Shown: one piece after another, positions 33,364 to 41,514 of the stretch
Layout: each line of letters starts with the position of its first letter
How positions within the stretch are numbered: position 1 is the stretch's first letter
Source: Halorussus caseinilyticus
GTDB lineage: Archaea; Halobacteriota; Halobacteria; Halobacteriales; Haladaptataceae
Assembly (NCBI RefSeq): GCF_029338395.1
Contig: NZ_CP119809.1
Span: 1,550,001-1,614,000, forward strand
Direction: 5' to 3'
DNA length: 64,000 nt
Program-made: the position numbers and the translations under genes
Notes under the pieces: generated by a model
What the model was told of the DNA's origin: nothing
What the model saw: the letters and a program-made list of their open reading frames with translations, nothing else
The model's database searches: none

Positions 33364-34446
33364 ATGGACTCGGGTTCGGCTGAGAGCTTCGCGGAGATGG
33401 GCACGTTGGGCATCGAAGAGGAGTTCTACGTCGTGGACCGACGGGGCCGCCCGACGGCCGGGACCGACGAACTCGTCTACGAGACCGACCCGCCCGACAT
33501 ACTCGACGAGCGACTCGACCACGAACTGTTCAAGTGCGTCATCGAGACCCAGACGCCGAAAATCGAGCGCCTCGCGGACGCCCGCGAGAACCTGCTGGCG
33601 GTCCGGAACGCGCTGGTGGACCACGCCGAGAGCGAGGGGTTCCGAATCGCGGCGGCGGGACTCCACCCCGGAGCGCTGTGGCGCGAACTCGAACACGCCG
33701 AGAAGCCCCGGTATCGCAAGCAACTCGACCGGATTCAGTACCCCCAGCACCGAAACACCACGACCGGTCTCCACGTCCACGTCGGCGTGGACGACGCCGA
33801 CAAAGCCGTCTGGATAGCCAACGAGATTCGGTGGTACCTTCCGGTGATGCTCGCGCTGTCGGCCAACTCGCCGTACTGGAACGGCTTCGACACCGGTCTC
33901 CAGTCGGCGCGGGCCAAGATTTTCGAGGCCCTGCCCAACACCGGGATGCCGACCTGCTTCGACTCCTACGACGACTTCGCGGCGTTCGAGGAGACGATGC
34001 TCCGCTCGGAGTCCATCGCCGACCGGGGCGAACTCTGGTACGACGTGCGACCCCACACGGGTCTCGGCACCGTCGAAGTCCGGACCCCCGACGGGCAGGT
34101 CAATCCCGACCGCGTGATGGCGTTCGTGGAGTACACCCACGCGCTGGTCCGGGACTTGGCGGCGCGCTACGAGGACGGAGAGTCGGGATACCGCCACCGC
34201 CGGGAACTGCTGGACGAGAACAAGTGGCGCGCGATGCGCTACGGCCACGACGCCGCCTTCATTCGGCGGGACCGCGAGGGCGAAATCGACCTCGGCGAAG
34301 TCGTGGACCGGGAGTGCGACCGACTCGGCGTCTCGGGCATCCGAGACATCTACGACGGCGAGAGCGGCGCGACCCGCCAGCGACGGATTCGGGACGAGGA
34401 GGGCGTCGAAGCCCTCTACGAGTCGCTGGTCCTGACCCGGCAGTAG
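33364..34446 (+). CDS. gshA: Glutamate-cysteine ligase (GCS2 family)
   Basis: A 360-aa enzyme of the carboxylate-amine ligase/GCS2 family that makes gamma-glutamylcysteine, the main thiol of haloarchaea. [13 protein letters not shown], the metal-binding [16 protein letters not shown] and [17 protein letters not shown] are conserved. The sulfur-amino-acid genes elsewhere in the window may supply cysteine. Confidence 0.9.
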   Translation: MDSGSAESFAEMGTLGIEEEFYVVDRRGRPTAGTDELVYETDPPDILDERLDHELFKCVIETQTPKIERLADARENLLAVRNALVDHAESEGFRIAAAGLHPGALWRELEHAEKPRYRKQLDRIQYPQHRNTTTGLHVHVGVDDADKAVWIANEIRWYLPVMLALSANSPYWNGFDTGLQSARAKIFEALPNTGMPTCFDSYDDFAAFEETMLRSESIADRGELWYDVRPHTGLGTVEVRTPDGQVNPDRVMAFVEYTHALVRDLAARYEDGESGYRHRRELLDENKWRAMRYGHDAAFIRRDREGEIDLGEVVDRECDRLGVSGIRDIYDGESGATRQRRIRDEEGVEALYESLVLTRQ

Positions 34447-34489
34447 CCGCCCGAATCGGAGTCGAGACGGCCCAGTACCCGTAAGCAAG

Positions 34490-34497
34490 GTTTTTAC
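34490..34497 (+). promoter_or_regulatory. TATA-like box for wHTH gene
   Basis: GTTTTTAC lies about 33-40 nt upstream of the ATG at 34530. The spacing is slightly long, so a short leader is possible. Confidence 0.35.
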
Positions 34498-34529
34498 TCG
34501 CCCGTGGCTTTTGTCCTCGTAGAGAGGAC

Positions 34530-35219
34530 ATGTCCGGGGAAAACACAGACGACGAGAACGTGAACGTCGAGGACGACACCGTAGAAGAGGCGGAAATCGA
34601 GGACGTGGACGACGGCGTGACAGTCGAGGAAGAACTCGAAGCGGACGACGAGGGCGACCTCACCGAAGAAGTGAACGTCGAGGTGGCCGGTGAAGAGGAG
34701 TTGTCGGTCGAACAGGACGTGCCGGTCGAAGGCGAGGGTGAACGCGACCGAATCTCGAAGGGCCGCGAGCGCCTCGAAGAGGAGGCCGACCGAGCGGTAG
34801 ACCAGTTCGACCAGAGTATCGTGGACCTGCTGTCGTGGGTACTCGACACCGAGACGCGGGCGCGAATCTACGTCTACCTCCGCCAACAGCCCTACAGCAC
34901 CAGCGAGGAAATCGCCGAGGGAACCGGCTTGTATCCCTCGACGGTCCGGGAGTCGCTCGCCGAACTCCACGACGAAGAGAAGGTAGAGCGCCGCAAACGC
35001 GAGAGCGAGGGCGCGGGCAACAACCCCTACGAGTACACCGCCATCGCGCCCAGCGACCTCGTGGGCGGCATCGTCGGCCAGATTCAGGACGAACTCAACA
35101 CGGTGTTCAACTTGGACGACCACCTCGAACCCGAAGAGACTGCCGAGACCAGCGAACCGGTCAGCATCCGCGTCGAGGAGCAAGACGACCCCGCCGAGGA
35201 AGAAGAAGGCGACGAGTAA
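34530..35219 (+). CDS. Acidic winged-helix protein
   Basis: A 229-aa protein. Residues 1-80 are extremely acidic and probably disordered. Residues about 100-165 form a winged helix (TRARIYVYLRQQPYSTSEEI, GTGLYPSTVRESLAELHDE), likely DNA-binding. The C-terminus is again acidic. It resembles TrmB/ArsR-like haloarchaeal transcription factors. It precedes coaD by 62 bp on the same strand. Confidence 0.8.
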   Translation: MSGENTDDENVNVEDDTVEEAEIEDVDDGVTVEEELEADDEGDLTEEVNVEVAGEEELSVEQDVPVEGEGERDRISKGRERLEEEADRAVDQFDQSIVDLLSWVLDTETRARIYVYLRQQPYSTSEEIAEGTGLYPSTVRESLAELHDEEKVERRKRESEGAGNNPYEYTAIAPSDLVGGIVGQIQDELNTVFNLDDHLEPEETAETSEPVSIRVEEQDDPAEEEEGDE

Positions 35220-35280
35220 AATTCGGGACGCCGGACGCTATTCCGAAGGCACTAAGCCGCGGGGTACCCTTCGCGGGGGT

Positions 35281-35772
35281 ATGAGGGTTGCCCTGGGCGG
35301 GACCTTCGACCCGGTCCACGACGGCCACCGCGCGCTGTTCGAGCGCGCGTTCGAACTCGGCGACGTGACGGTCGGTCTGACCAGCGACGAACTCGCGCCG
35401 AAGACGCGCCACGAGGACCGATACGTCCGCCCGTTCGACGAGCGCGAGGCCGACTTGGAGGCCGTACTCGCGGAGTTCGCCGACGAGTACGACCGGGAGT
35501 TCGAGGTCCGCGAGTTGACCGAACCGACGGGTATCGCCACCGAATCGCAGTTCGACGCGCTGGTCGTCTCCCCGGAGACGACCGACGGTGCCGAGCGCAT
35601 CAACGATATTCGACGCGAGCGCGGGTTCGACCCGCTGGAAGTCGAGGTGGTCGCCCACGTCCACGCCGAGGACGGCGACATCATCTCCAGCACCCGCATC
35701 GTCAAGGGCGAAATCGACCAGTACGGGAATCTGACACCCGAACGAGAGGGTCGGCAGGCCGAGCGCGAGTGA
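35281..35772 (+). CDS. coaD: Phosphopantetheine adenylyltransferase, archaeal type
   Basis: A 163-aa nucleotidyltransferase of CoA synthesis, forming dephospho-CoA from phosphopantetheine and ATP. GGTFDPVHDGHRALF carries the HxGH-like motif (DGHR), and ISSTRIVKGEID is the nucleotide-closing motif. The size matches archaeal CoaD. Confidence 0.93.
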   Translation: MRVALGGTFDPVHDGHRALFERAFELGDVTVGLTSDELAPKTRHEDRYVRPFDEREADLEAVLAEFADEYDREFEVRELTEPTGIATESQFDALVVSPETTDGAERINDIRRERGFDPLEVEVVAHVHAEDGDIISSTRIVKGEIDQYGNLTPEREGRQAERE

Positions 35773-35913
35773 GTTCCCGACCTCTGGTTTTCACGACTCC
35801 GGGACTTCTCACGACTTTGAGTTTTGGTCGATACCGGCGCGAGAGGCGTCTGTGAGGCCCTCCTCGGCGTGCCCTCGACCGTACCCGGACCAAACCACCT
35901 CGCCTCCGGCGCG

Positions 35914-36243
35914 CTACCACGACGGCGGTTGAAGTCCCGCCTCTTCGAGCAAGTCCTTCCACCGTTGCTGAATCGTGAGTCGCGCGACCCCCACCGCGTC
36001 GGCGACGTTGCTTTGAGAGCGCTGGTCGCCCTCGATGAGCGACCCGGCGTAGAGGCTGGCCGCGACGACTGCCCGCCGGGAGTCGGCGTCTCGCTCCTCG
36101 GTGGATTCCCAGTCGGAGACCGTCGAGAGAAAGAGGTCCGTCGCCCGCGAGCGCGCGGCGGTGCCGAGTTCCAGTCGGTCCGCGGCCTGCTCGATTTCGG
36201 CGAGCCATCGCTCGTTTTCCACGTAGTCGCGTGCCCGATACAC
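35914..36243 (-). CDS. Truncated TFB-like cyclin-fold protein
   Basis: A 109-aa protein that looks like one cyclin repeat of transcription factor B (LGTAARSRATDLFLSTVSDW, AASLYAGSLI, DAVGVARLTIQQRWKDLLE). The zinc ribbon and second repeat are missing. It could be a stand-alone TFB paralogue or regulator; it is not a normal TFB, which is about 300 aa. It ends close to a convergent coaD. Confidence 0.78.
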   Translation of the reverse strand: MYRARDYVENERWLAEIEQAADRLELGTAARSRATDLFLSTVSDWESTEERDADSRRAVVAASLYAGSLIEGDQRSQSNVADAVGVARLTIQQRWKDLLEEAGLQPPSW

Positions 36244-36380
36244 GCCGAGTCCTTGCGACCCGATTCACATAAGGGTCTCGGGTGGTTCGACGCCGAAATC
36301 GCGCTCGCTTCGGATTGGCGGTCGCGGTTCGTTCGCTGAATACCGTATCGTGACCGCAGGAGCCACGACGAAGCCGGTTC

Positions 36381-36439
36381 GAAAGCCCCGCCCGGCGGTT
36401 GGTGAGTCCGGCGTTCGCTGGCGGTTGGTCGGCCGAGCG
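36381..36439 (+). repeat. Family B repeat, copy 3 (short)
   Basis: Starts GAAAGCCCCGCCCGGCGGTT and ends TGGCGGTTGGTCGGCCGAGCG-type block; about 40 bp shorter than the other two, missing the middle. A perfect hairpin follows at once. Confidence 0.6.
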
Positions 36440-36441
36440 CG

Positions 36442-36469
36442 TCCCGACGGTCCGGTCGGACCGTCGGGA
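36442..36469. repeat. Perfect 12-bp hairpin
   Basis: TCCCGACGGTCC, loop GGTC, exact complement. It sits between family B copy 3 and an AT-rich island. Confidence 0.7.
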
Positions 36470-36473
36470 TACC

Positions 36474-36540
36474 CCTAGAAATTTTTATATTTCTTAAAGA
36501 ATTATATAAATTGCTTAGACAATTGTATAGGTTTCTTTCC
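36474..36540. repeat. AT-rich island (CTNAG family)
   Basis: CCTAGAAATTTTTATA, TTTCTTAAAGAATTATATA and TTGCTTAGACAATTGTATAG form three quasi-repeats about 20 bp apart, the clearest periodic example in the window. It lies about 100 bp before tRNA-Leu and may include that gene's promoter. Confidence 0.7.
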
Positions 36541-36635
36541 GTCGGTCCCCCGTCCGCGAAACGCGGTCCGGTCGGTCGAACCCGCGGCCCGAAGAACGAC
36601 AGTTTCTTGTCGCCCTCGGCGGAAGTGGAGAGTGC

Positions 36636-36720
36636 GCGCGGGTTGCCAAGCCAGGCCAACGGCGTAGCGCTTAGGACGCTATCCCGTAGGGGTCCGCCGG
36701 TTCAAATCCGGTCCCGCGCA
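36636..36720 (+). tRNA. tRNA-Leu (anticodon UAG)
   Basis: An 85-nt type II tRNA. The acceptor GCGCGGG pairs with CCCGCGC plus discriminator A at 36720. The anticodon stem TAGCG/CGCTA closes loop CTTAGGA, giving anticodon TAG (reads CUA/CUN). The long variable arm is TCCCGTAGGGGTCC-like, and the T arm contains GGTTCAAATCC. No CCA is encoded. The T arm and acceptor 3' part are duplicated 132 bp downstream. Confidence 0.95.
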
Positions 36721-36853
36721 TGACGAATTTTGAGCGAAGCGAAAAATGCGGAAGAGCAGGAGCGATTTGAACCCTGCAAGTCGCACGCCCGGAACGGCCG
36801 CAGGCCGCATGCCCGGACCGTCTTGCACTCGGTTCAAATCCGGTCCCGCGCAT
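36698..36853 (+). other. Duplicated tRNA 3' end bracketing a ~110-bp segment (att-like)
   Basis: The 24-nt tRNA 3' end (CGGTTCAAATCC through GCGCAT, 36698-36721) recurs perfectly at 36830-36853. Between them lies GC-rich DNA with a T-loop-like sequence in the opposite orientation (GATTTGAACC, 36764-36773). This is the pattern left by tRNA-targeting integration. No integrase is present, so it could be a minimal scar or a tRNA-linked repeat. Confidence 0.6.
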
Positions 36854-37065
36854 TTTCGGCGCGAACGACTCGGCGAGCGCCACGTAGCGTGTCTGTCTCC
36901 GGGGACCTGCAACGTCGGTCGAAGTCGAATCTGCGGATAAGGATTGTGGTAATTACTATCAATCGACCTTCGAGATGGTAGCCGTTTTCCCCCCACCGAG
37001 ACGAGAGTATCAGCGATGATACCGTCCGGTATGCTTTTCCGTCACCCAGACATATCAGGGAGTAT

Positions 37066-37644
37066 ATGTCTGAGCTGGAGGGAATCTACGCCGAGAGGGT
37101 TAGCTGGCGGGCAGTAGCACGGGCCGTACTCCTACTCGGTGGCAGCCTCGTGGCCGTGGTCGGAGTCGTCGCCTCTACCGCGAGTCTGGTGGCCGGATTC
37201 GGCTTGGGGAAGGCCGGTGCGCTCAAAGTCGCGGCCCTGTTCGGCGGCGTCTTGTTGGTAGTCGCGTTTCTGCTTCTGTTCGCGCGGACAGCGACGACCA
37301 GTCGGTCCCGGAGACTCGCGGGCGGCGGAACCGCAGTCGCGGCCGTCGGTCTCGTGACGTTCTGGACGATGCTCCCCGGAGGGTGGACGGGCCACCTCGC
37401 CGACCTGCCGCCGACGGCCGTCGGCGCGTACGCGGTCGGACTGCTCGCGGTGTTCGGCGCGGGATTCGTCGCCGACTCCGCCGACTCAGGGCCGGACTCG
37501 GAGCGAGACCGACGACAGGGCGACACGTTCGGGAGCATCGAATCCGTGGTCGTGTCGGCCAACGGCGACAGGGACGACGCCGGGGCGTCGGCCGCCCGTA
37601 GCGAGACCGACAGCGACCACGGACTGTTCGACCGCGAACCGTAA
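37066..37644 (+). CDS. Integral membrane protein of unknown function
   Basis: A 192-aa protein with four hydrophobic helices between about 17 and 140 (AVLLLGGSLVAVVGVVAST, VAALFGGVLLVVAFLLLF, AAVGLVTFWTML, VGLLAVFGAGFV). A charged hydrophilic C-terminal tail is rich in Asp/Ser. I connect it loosely with haloarchaeal DUF7139-like membrane proteins. It lies before dacZ on the same strand, with a 140-bp gap. Confidence 0.75.
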   Translation: MSELEGIYAERVSWRAVARAVLLLGGSLVAVVGVVASTASLVAGFGLGKAGALKVAALFGGVLLVVAFLLLFARTATTSRSRRLAGGGTAVAAVGLVTFWTMLPGGWTGHLADLPPTAVGAYAVGLLAVFGAGFVADSADSGPDSERDRRQGDTFGSIESVVVSANGDRDDAGASAARSETDSDHGLFDREP

Positions 37645-37783
37645 CCGGTCCGACCGTTGGCATAGACTCGCTCGTCGTCGGAGCGACTCCGGTAGCGGCG
37701 TCGAATCGACACGCCCAAAATAGGAAATATCGTGACATATACACCCACAAACCTTTTCTCCGGTCGCTGAGTCGTTTCGGGTA

Positions 37784-38599
37784 ATGGCTGACCTGAGCGA
37801 ACTCTTGGGGGACATTACCGAGGACGCCGACGCCGCCTTTCTGTTCTCGCCCAGCGGGTCTTACTACGACCGCTACGCGGACCTCGACGCCGACTTGGAC
37901 CTCGTGGTCGTCGGTCCGGAGAACTCGGTCGGTGCCGACTCGTTCGTCGAGTTGCCGCTGGAGTTCGAAAGCGTCCACGAGCGGATTCGATTCGGCATCG
38001 AGGGTGCGATGGAGCAGGGTCTCGTCGAGGACGGCGACGTCGTCGTCTGCGCAGTCAGCATGTTCGACGGAAGCATCGACACCGTGACGCGGGCGCGGGC
38101 CAGCGACTCGATGCACTCGGGCGTCTACGACCTGTTCGCCAACTCGCGGGCCGACCCCGGCGTCATCCGGGACGTGTTCGAAGTCGCCATCGAACTCGGC
38201 AAGAAGGGTCAGAAGGGCGAACCGGTCGGCGCGCTGTTCGTCGTCGGCGACGCCGGGAAGGTGATGAACAAGTCCCGGCCCCTCTCGTACAACCCCTTCG
38301 AGAAGTCCCACGTCCACGTCGGCGACCCTATCGTGAACGTGATGCTCAAGGAGTTTTCGCGTCTGGACGGCGCGTTCGTCATCAGCGACGCGGGCAAAAT
38401 CGTCTCGGCGTACCGCTACCTCGAACCCTCCGCAGAGGGCGTGGACATCCCGAAGGGACTCGGTGCGCGACACATGGCGGCCGGGGCCATCACCCGCGAG
38501 ACCAACGCCACGGCAATCGTCCTCTCGGAGAGCGACGGACTCGTCCGGGCGTTCAAGGGCGGTGAGCTGGTCCTCGAACTCGACCCGGAGGAGTACTGA
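37784..38599 (+). CDS. dacZ: Diadenylate cyclase DacZ
   Basis: A 271-aa archaeal c-di-AMP synthase. The DAC catalytic motif DGA is at residues 195-197 (RLDGAFVISDAGK). The second motif, GTRHRSA in bacteria, reads GARHMAA (227-233), as in haloarchaeal DacZ. An N-terminal domain (1-125) is specific to archaeal DacZ. In Haloferax it is essential and linked to osmotic balance. Its stop and the mscS start share one base, so they are coupled. Confidence 0.93.
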   Translation: MADLSELLGDITEDADAAFLFSPSGSYYDRYADLDADLDLVVVGPENSVGADSFVELPLEFESVHERIRFGIEGAMEQGLVEDGDVVVCAVSMFDGSIDTVTRARASDSMHSGVYDLFANSRADPGVIRDVFEVAIELGKKGQKGEPVGALFVVGDAGKVMNKSRPLSYNPFEKSHVHVGDPIVNVMLKEFSRLDGAFVISDAGKIVSAYRYLEPSAEGVDIPKGLGARHMAAGAITRETNATAIVLSESDGLVRAFKGGELVLELDPEEY

Positions 38600-39375
38600 T
38601 GCAGGGGGAGTTCGACGTACTCCTCCGCGACCAGTTCCAGTTCGTCCTCGCGTTTCTCATCCTCGTCGTCGGCCTGATTACTGGCTACGTCGTCGGCCGA
38701 CTCAACCGACGACTCCTGACCGCCGCGGGCGTCCCCGAGGCGGTAGAGCGTACCCCCTTCGAGCGCACGGCCCAGAGCCTCGGCACAGACACCGTCTCGC
38801 TGGTCTCCCGACTGAGTTCGTGGTTCATCTACGGCGTGGGCGTCCTCATCGCGCTGAACGTCGCGGAACTCCTGAACGCCCGCCTGTTCTGGAACGGCGT
38901 GCTGACGTTCATCCCCGACCTGTTCATCGCCATCCTCGTGTTCATCGTCGGGTTCGTGGTGGCCGACAAAGCCGAACTCGTCGTGGGCGAGCGCCTCCGG
39001 TCGGTCAAACTCCCGGAGGTCGGCGTCATCCCGCGACTCGTCAAGTACACCATCGTCTACCTCGCGGTGCTGGTCGCGCTGGGACAGGTCAACGTCGCTA
39101 TCGAGGCCCTGCTCATCCTACTCGGGGCCTACGTCCTCGCGGTCATCCTCTTTGGCGCGGTGGCGCTGTGGGACCTCCTGCGCTCGTCGGCGGCGGGCGT
39201 CTACCTCCTGTTGAACCAACCCTACGGCATCGGCGACGAGGTTCGGGTCGGCGACGACAGGGGCATCGTCCAAGAGGTGGACGTGTTCGTCACCCGCATC
39301 GAAAACGACGGCGAGGAGTACATCATCCCCAACAGCAGGGTGTTCCAGCAGGGCGTCGTCCGGATTCGGGACTGA
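38599..39375 (+). CDS. MscS-family mechanosensitive channel
   Basis: A 258-aa membrane protein. There are four hydrophobic helices in the first 190 residues, followed by a short MscS beta domain (NQPYGIGDEVRVGDDRGIVQEVDVF) ending at RIRD. The usual long cytoplasmic cage is truncated, as in haloarchaeal dacZ-linked channels. It probably opens on hypo-osmotic shock. Translational coupling with dacZ suggests c-di-AMP control, by inference. Confidence 0.88.
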   Translation: MQGEFDVLLRDQFQFVLAFLILVVGLITGYVVGRLNRRLLTAAGVPEAVERTPFERTAQSLGTDTVSLVSRLSSWFIYGVGVLIALNVAELLNARLFWNGVLTFIPDLFIAILVFIVGFVVADKAELVVGERLRSVKLPEVGVIPRLVKYTIVYLAVLVALGQVNVAIEALLILLGAYVLAVILFGAVALWDLLRSSAAGVYLLLNQPYGIGDEVRVGDDRGIVQEVDVFVTRIENDGEEYIIPNSRVFQQGVVRIRD

Positions 39376-39396
39376 TTCGACCGGAGGACGACTTCG

Positions 39397-39897
39397 ATGC
39401 CCGGCACACCCGACCCAGTGTTAGGAAGTGACGCGCTGACGCTCGCAGTCGCCTCGGCCGTCGGCGCACTCGTCGCGACGCTCCCCTACGGCTTTCGGGA
39501 GTCGCTCCCCCGGCCCGCGGTCCTCGCAATCGGCGGCGGCGCGGCCTACGCTACCTTCTGTCTCGCGGTCTGGGCCGGTGCGCGACTCGCCACGGTGGGC
39601 CTGCCGTCCGCGGCGCTCGACCAACCCGGTACCTTCGCGGTCGTACTGACGCTGAACTTCCTCGTCGTCGGCCTGCAGGTGGCGATTCCGTACTACTGTT
39701 ACGCCGGCTGGCGCTTCGTCGCACCGCTCGCCGGAGCGTTCGCGGGGACAGTGGTCGTCCTCTTCCTGTTCCTCGGCGTCAACGGCGAAACCGACCCAAT
39801 CGCGCTCTACCCCCTCGTCTTCGGACCGCCGGTGGTCGTCGCTATCTGCATCCTCGCGCTCGCGGAGTTCGGCGTCAGACGGTTCCTGCTGGGGTAG
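39397..39897 (+). CDS. Small multi-pass membrane protein
   Basis: A 166-aa protein with four to five hydrophobic helices (LAVASAVGALVATLPYGF, VLTLNFLVVGLQVAIPYY, LAGAFAGTVVVLFLFLG, VVVAICILALAEFG). It is 21 bp downstream of mscS, so it probably belongs to the dacZ operon. No family is recognised. It abuts the convergent acyltransferase exactly. Confidence 0.75.
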   Translation: MPGTPDPVLGSDALTLAVASAVGALVATLPYGFRESLPRPAVLAIGGGAAYATFCLAVWAGARLATVGLPSAALDQPGTFAVVLTLNFLVVGLQVAIPYYCYAGWRFVAPLAGAFAGTVVVLFLFLGVNGETDPIALYPLVFGPPVVVAICILALAEFGVRRFLLG

Positions 39898-40431
39898 TCA
39901 GTCGGTCGACTCCTCGGACCCCATCGGCGTGGCGGGCACCCCGGCCACCGTCTCGCCGGGCGGCACGTCTTGAGTCACCAGCGAGTTGGCGGCCACGCTC
40001 GCGCCCTCGCCGATTTCGACGCCCGGCAGGATTACGGCCCCCGCGCCTATCATCGCGCGTTCGCCGACGACCACCTCGCCGGTCCGGTACTCGTCCTGCA
40101 GGAACTCGTGGCAGAGAATCGTCGCGTCGTAGCCCACGATGGCGTGGTCCTCGACGGTGACGAGTTCGGGCCAGAACACGTCGGGCGTCGATTCGAGTCC
40201 CCACGAGACGCCCTCGCCGACCGTCACGCCGATGGAGCGCAGGAGCAGATTCTTGAGCGTGAGACTCGGCGAGATGCGCGCGAGGACGACGACGACGTAG
40301 TTCAGCGCGACGCGGAGGGGATGCTTGGCGCGGGTCCACGACTGGAGGGAGTTGCCCGGTCCCGGGGTGGCGTGGCGCGCGATTCGGTCGTGGCGGCGCG
40401 TGGGGTCGGTGTCGTCGCTCTCGTCGGTCAC
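39898..40431 (-). CDS. Hexapeptide-repeat acyltransferase
   Basis: A 177-aa left-handed beta-helix acetyltransferase. Isoleucine/valine hexapeptides such as MIGAGAVILPGVEIGEGASV with NSLVTQDVPPGETVAGVPA are typical of the maltose/galactoside-type acyltransferase family. It probably acetylates a sugar or cell-surface intermediate. The N-terminus (about 1-45) is extended. Substrate unknown. Confidence 0.88.
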   Translation of the reverse strand: MTDESDDTDPTRRHDRIARHATPGPGNSLQSWTRAKHPLRVALNYVVVVLARISPSLTLKNLLLRSIGVTVGEGVSWGLESTPDVFWPELVTVEDHAIVGYDATILCHEFLQDEYRTGEVVVGERAMIGAGAVILPGVEIGEGASVAANSLVTQDVPPGETVAGVPATPMGSEESTD

Positions 40432-40589
40432 ACGATGTCGTTAGTCGGGTCGGTCTTTAGTTCGTACGATGGCGGACGGTCCTTTCGACCGTATCCTCCC
40501 ACACTCTAATTTCATATGGCGGAATACAGGGGTTCTAGATGTCTAGCCACAATCCATTATAAAATCCGGGTCGACCGTGTTGGATAAAC

Positions 40590-41061
40590 ATGGCTGGGCA
40601 ATGTGGAGTCTGTAGCAATGAAATGGTTTTCTCCAGAGAGTAATATAGGAGGATTTAAAATGATTTCAAAATATTTAAAAGAATCTGCCCACTCAAGGCT
40701 TCAAAATTTCAGCCAATCACATTTAGCACAGTTCTTAGGTAACAAATTATTTGAATGTGCCTCCGGCTATGGTGAAAAACCCCTCCGCGTTATCCGCACC
40801 TCTTTTATTATTACTGTTATATTTGCAATTATATTCCTGATGGGGATTAAGTACCTTAATTGGGGGAATATTGATGGAGAACAGTCAATTTTAGTACATA
40901 GTGTTGTCTCAAGTATGGAATCGTTCACAACGCTTGTTCACGCGAGTCCGGGTGAGTTTGAGAAACTATCAGCACGGCTCGTAGCGACAACTGAAGCTTT
41001 CTTCGGTGCGTTGTTAATCGCGTTGTTCCTCTTTACTCTTACGCGCTCCATCCACCGATAG
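40590..41061 (+). pseudogene. Decayed low-GC ion-channel gene
   Basis: Two pieces in different frames. An ATG at 40590 reads MAGQCGVCSNEMVFSRE then a stop, a CxxC zinc-finger start. From about 40603-40660 another frame gives the C-terminal half of a two-helix channel (IRTSFIITVIFAIIFLMGIK, then ESFTTLVHASPGEFEKLSAR and GALLIALFLFTLTRSIHR). The pore segment is TLVHASPG instead of TLGYGD. The central part is missing. GC content is far below the neighbours, suggesting transfer. The second piece could still be translated (up to 152 aa). Confidence 0.7.
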
Positions 41062-41072
41062 CACCGAACTGT

Positions 41073-41432
41073 CTACCTCCCTTCCACCACCTCGAAGTAC
41101 GGGTCCAACTCCTCGACCACTTCGGTCAACTCGACCTCTCCCGCCATCGGGTCGTACTCCGCGACCCCGGCGTCGTCGAGTCGCGGCAGGTGGACGTGGT
41201 GCAACCGCGTCGCAACTCGCTCGCGCCGGTCGGTCGTCACCTCCGAGGGGTCGGGACCGGAGTCGGTTTCGTCGCCCCGAGCGACCGTCTCGGCGGCGAG
41301 TTCGCCGAGCGTCATCGGACCGTCGGACTCCCGGAGGACCGCGACTGCGCGCCGTCGCTGGCCGTCGCCGAGAAGGTCGAGGGCTTGGTCGGGCGTCAAC
41401 GACTCGGCGGCGAGGTCGTCGGGCTTGGACAT
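41073..41432 (-). CDS. DUF7344-type winged-helix protein
   Basis: A 119-aa protein. The winged-helix core is visible (LDLLGDGQRRRAVAVLRESD, RVATRLHHVHLPRLDDAGVA), followed by a short acidic end. It is like the 23.2-kb DUF7344 protein and probably DNA-binding. It converges with the decayed channel gene. Confidence 0.85.
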   Translation of the reverse strand: MSKPDDLAAESLTPDQALDLLGDGQRRRAVAVLRESDGPMTLGELAAETVARGDETDSGPDPSEVTTDRRERVATRLHHVHLPRLDDAGVAEYDPMAGEVELTEVVEELDPYFEVVEGR

Positions 41433-41514
41433 GTCCGGGCCAACGACCAGAAGGGGGTTTGTTATGGGTCGCCTTCGGCGTCTCAGGTGGCCGCTGAAAA
41501 CGCGAAACGACGGT

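Noticed and set aside
36698-36853. Intact integrated plasmid or provirus at tRNA-Leu
   Set aside because: Only about 110 bp lies between the duplicated ends and there is no integrase or replication gene.
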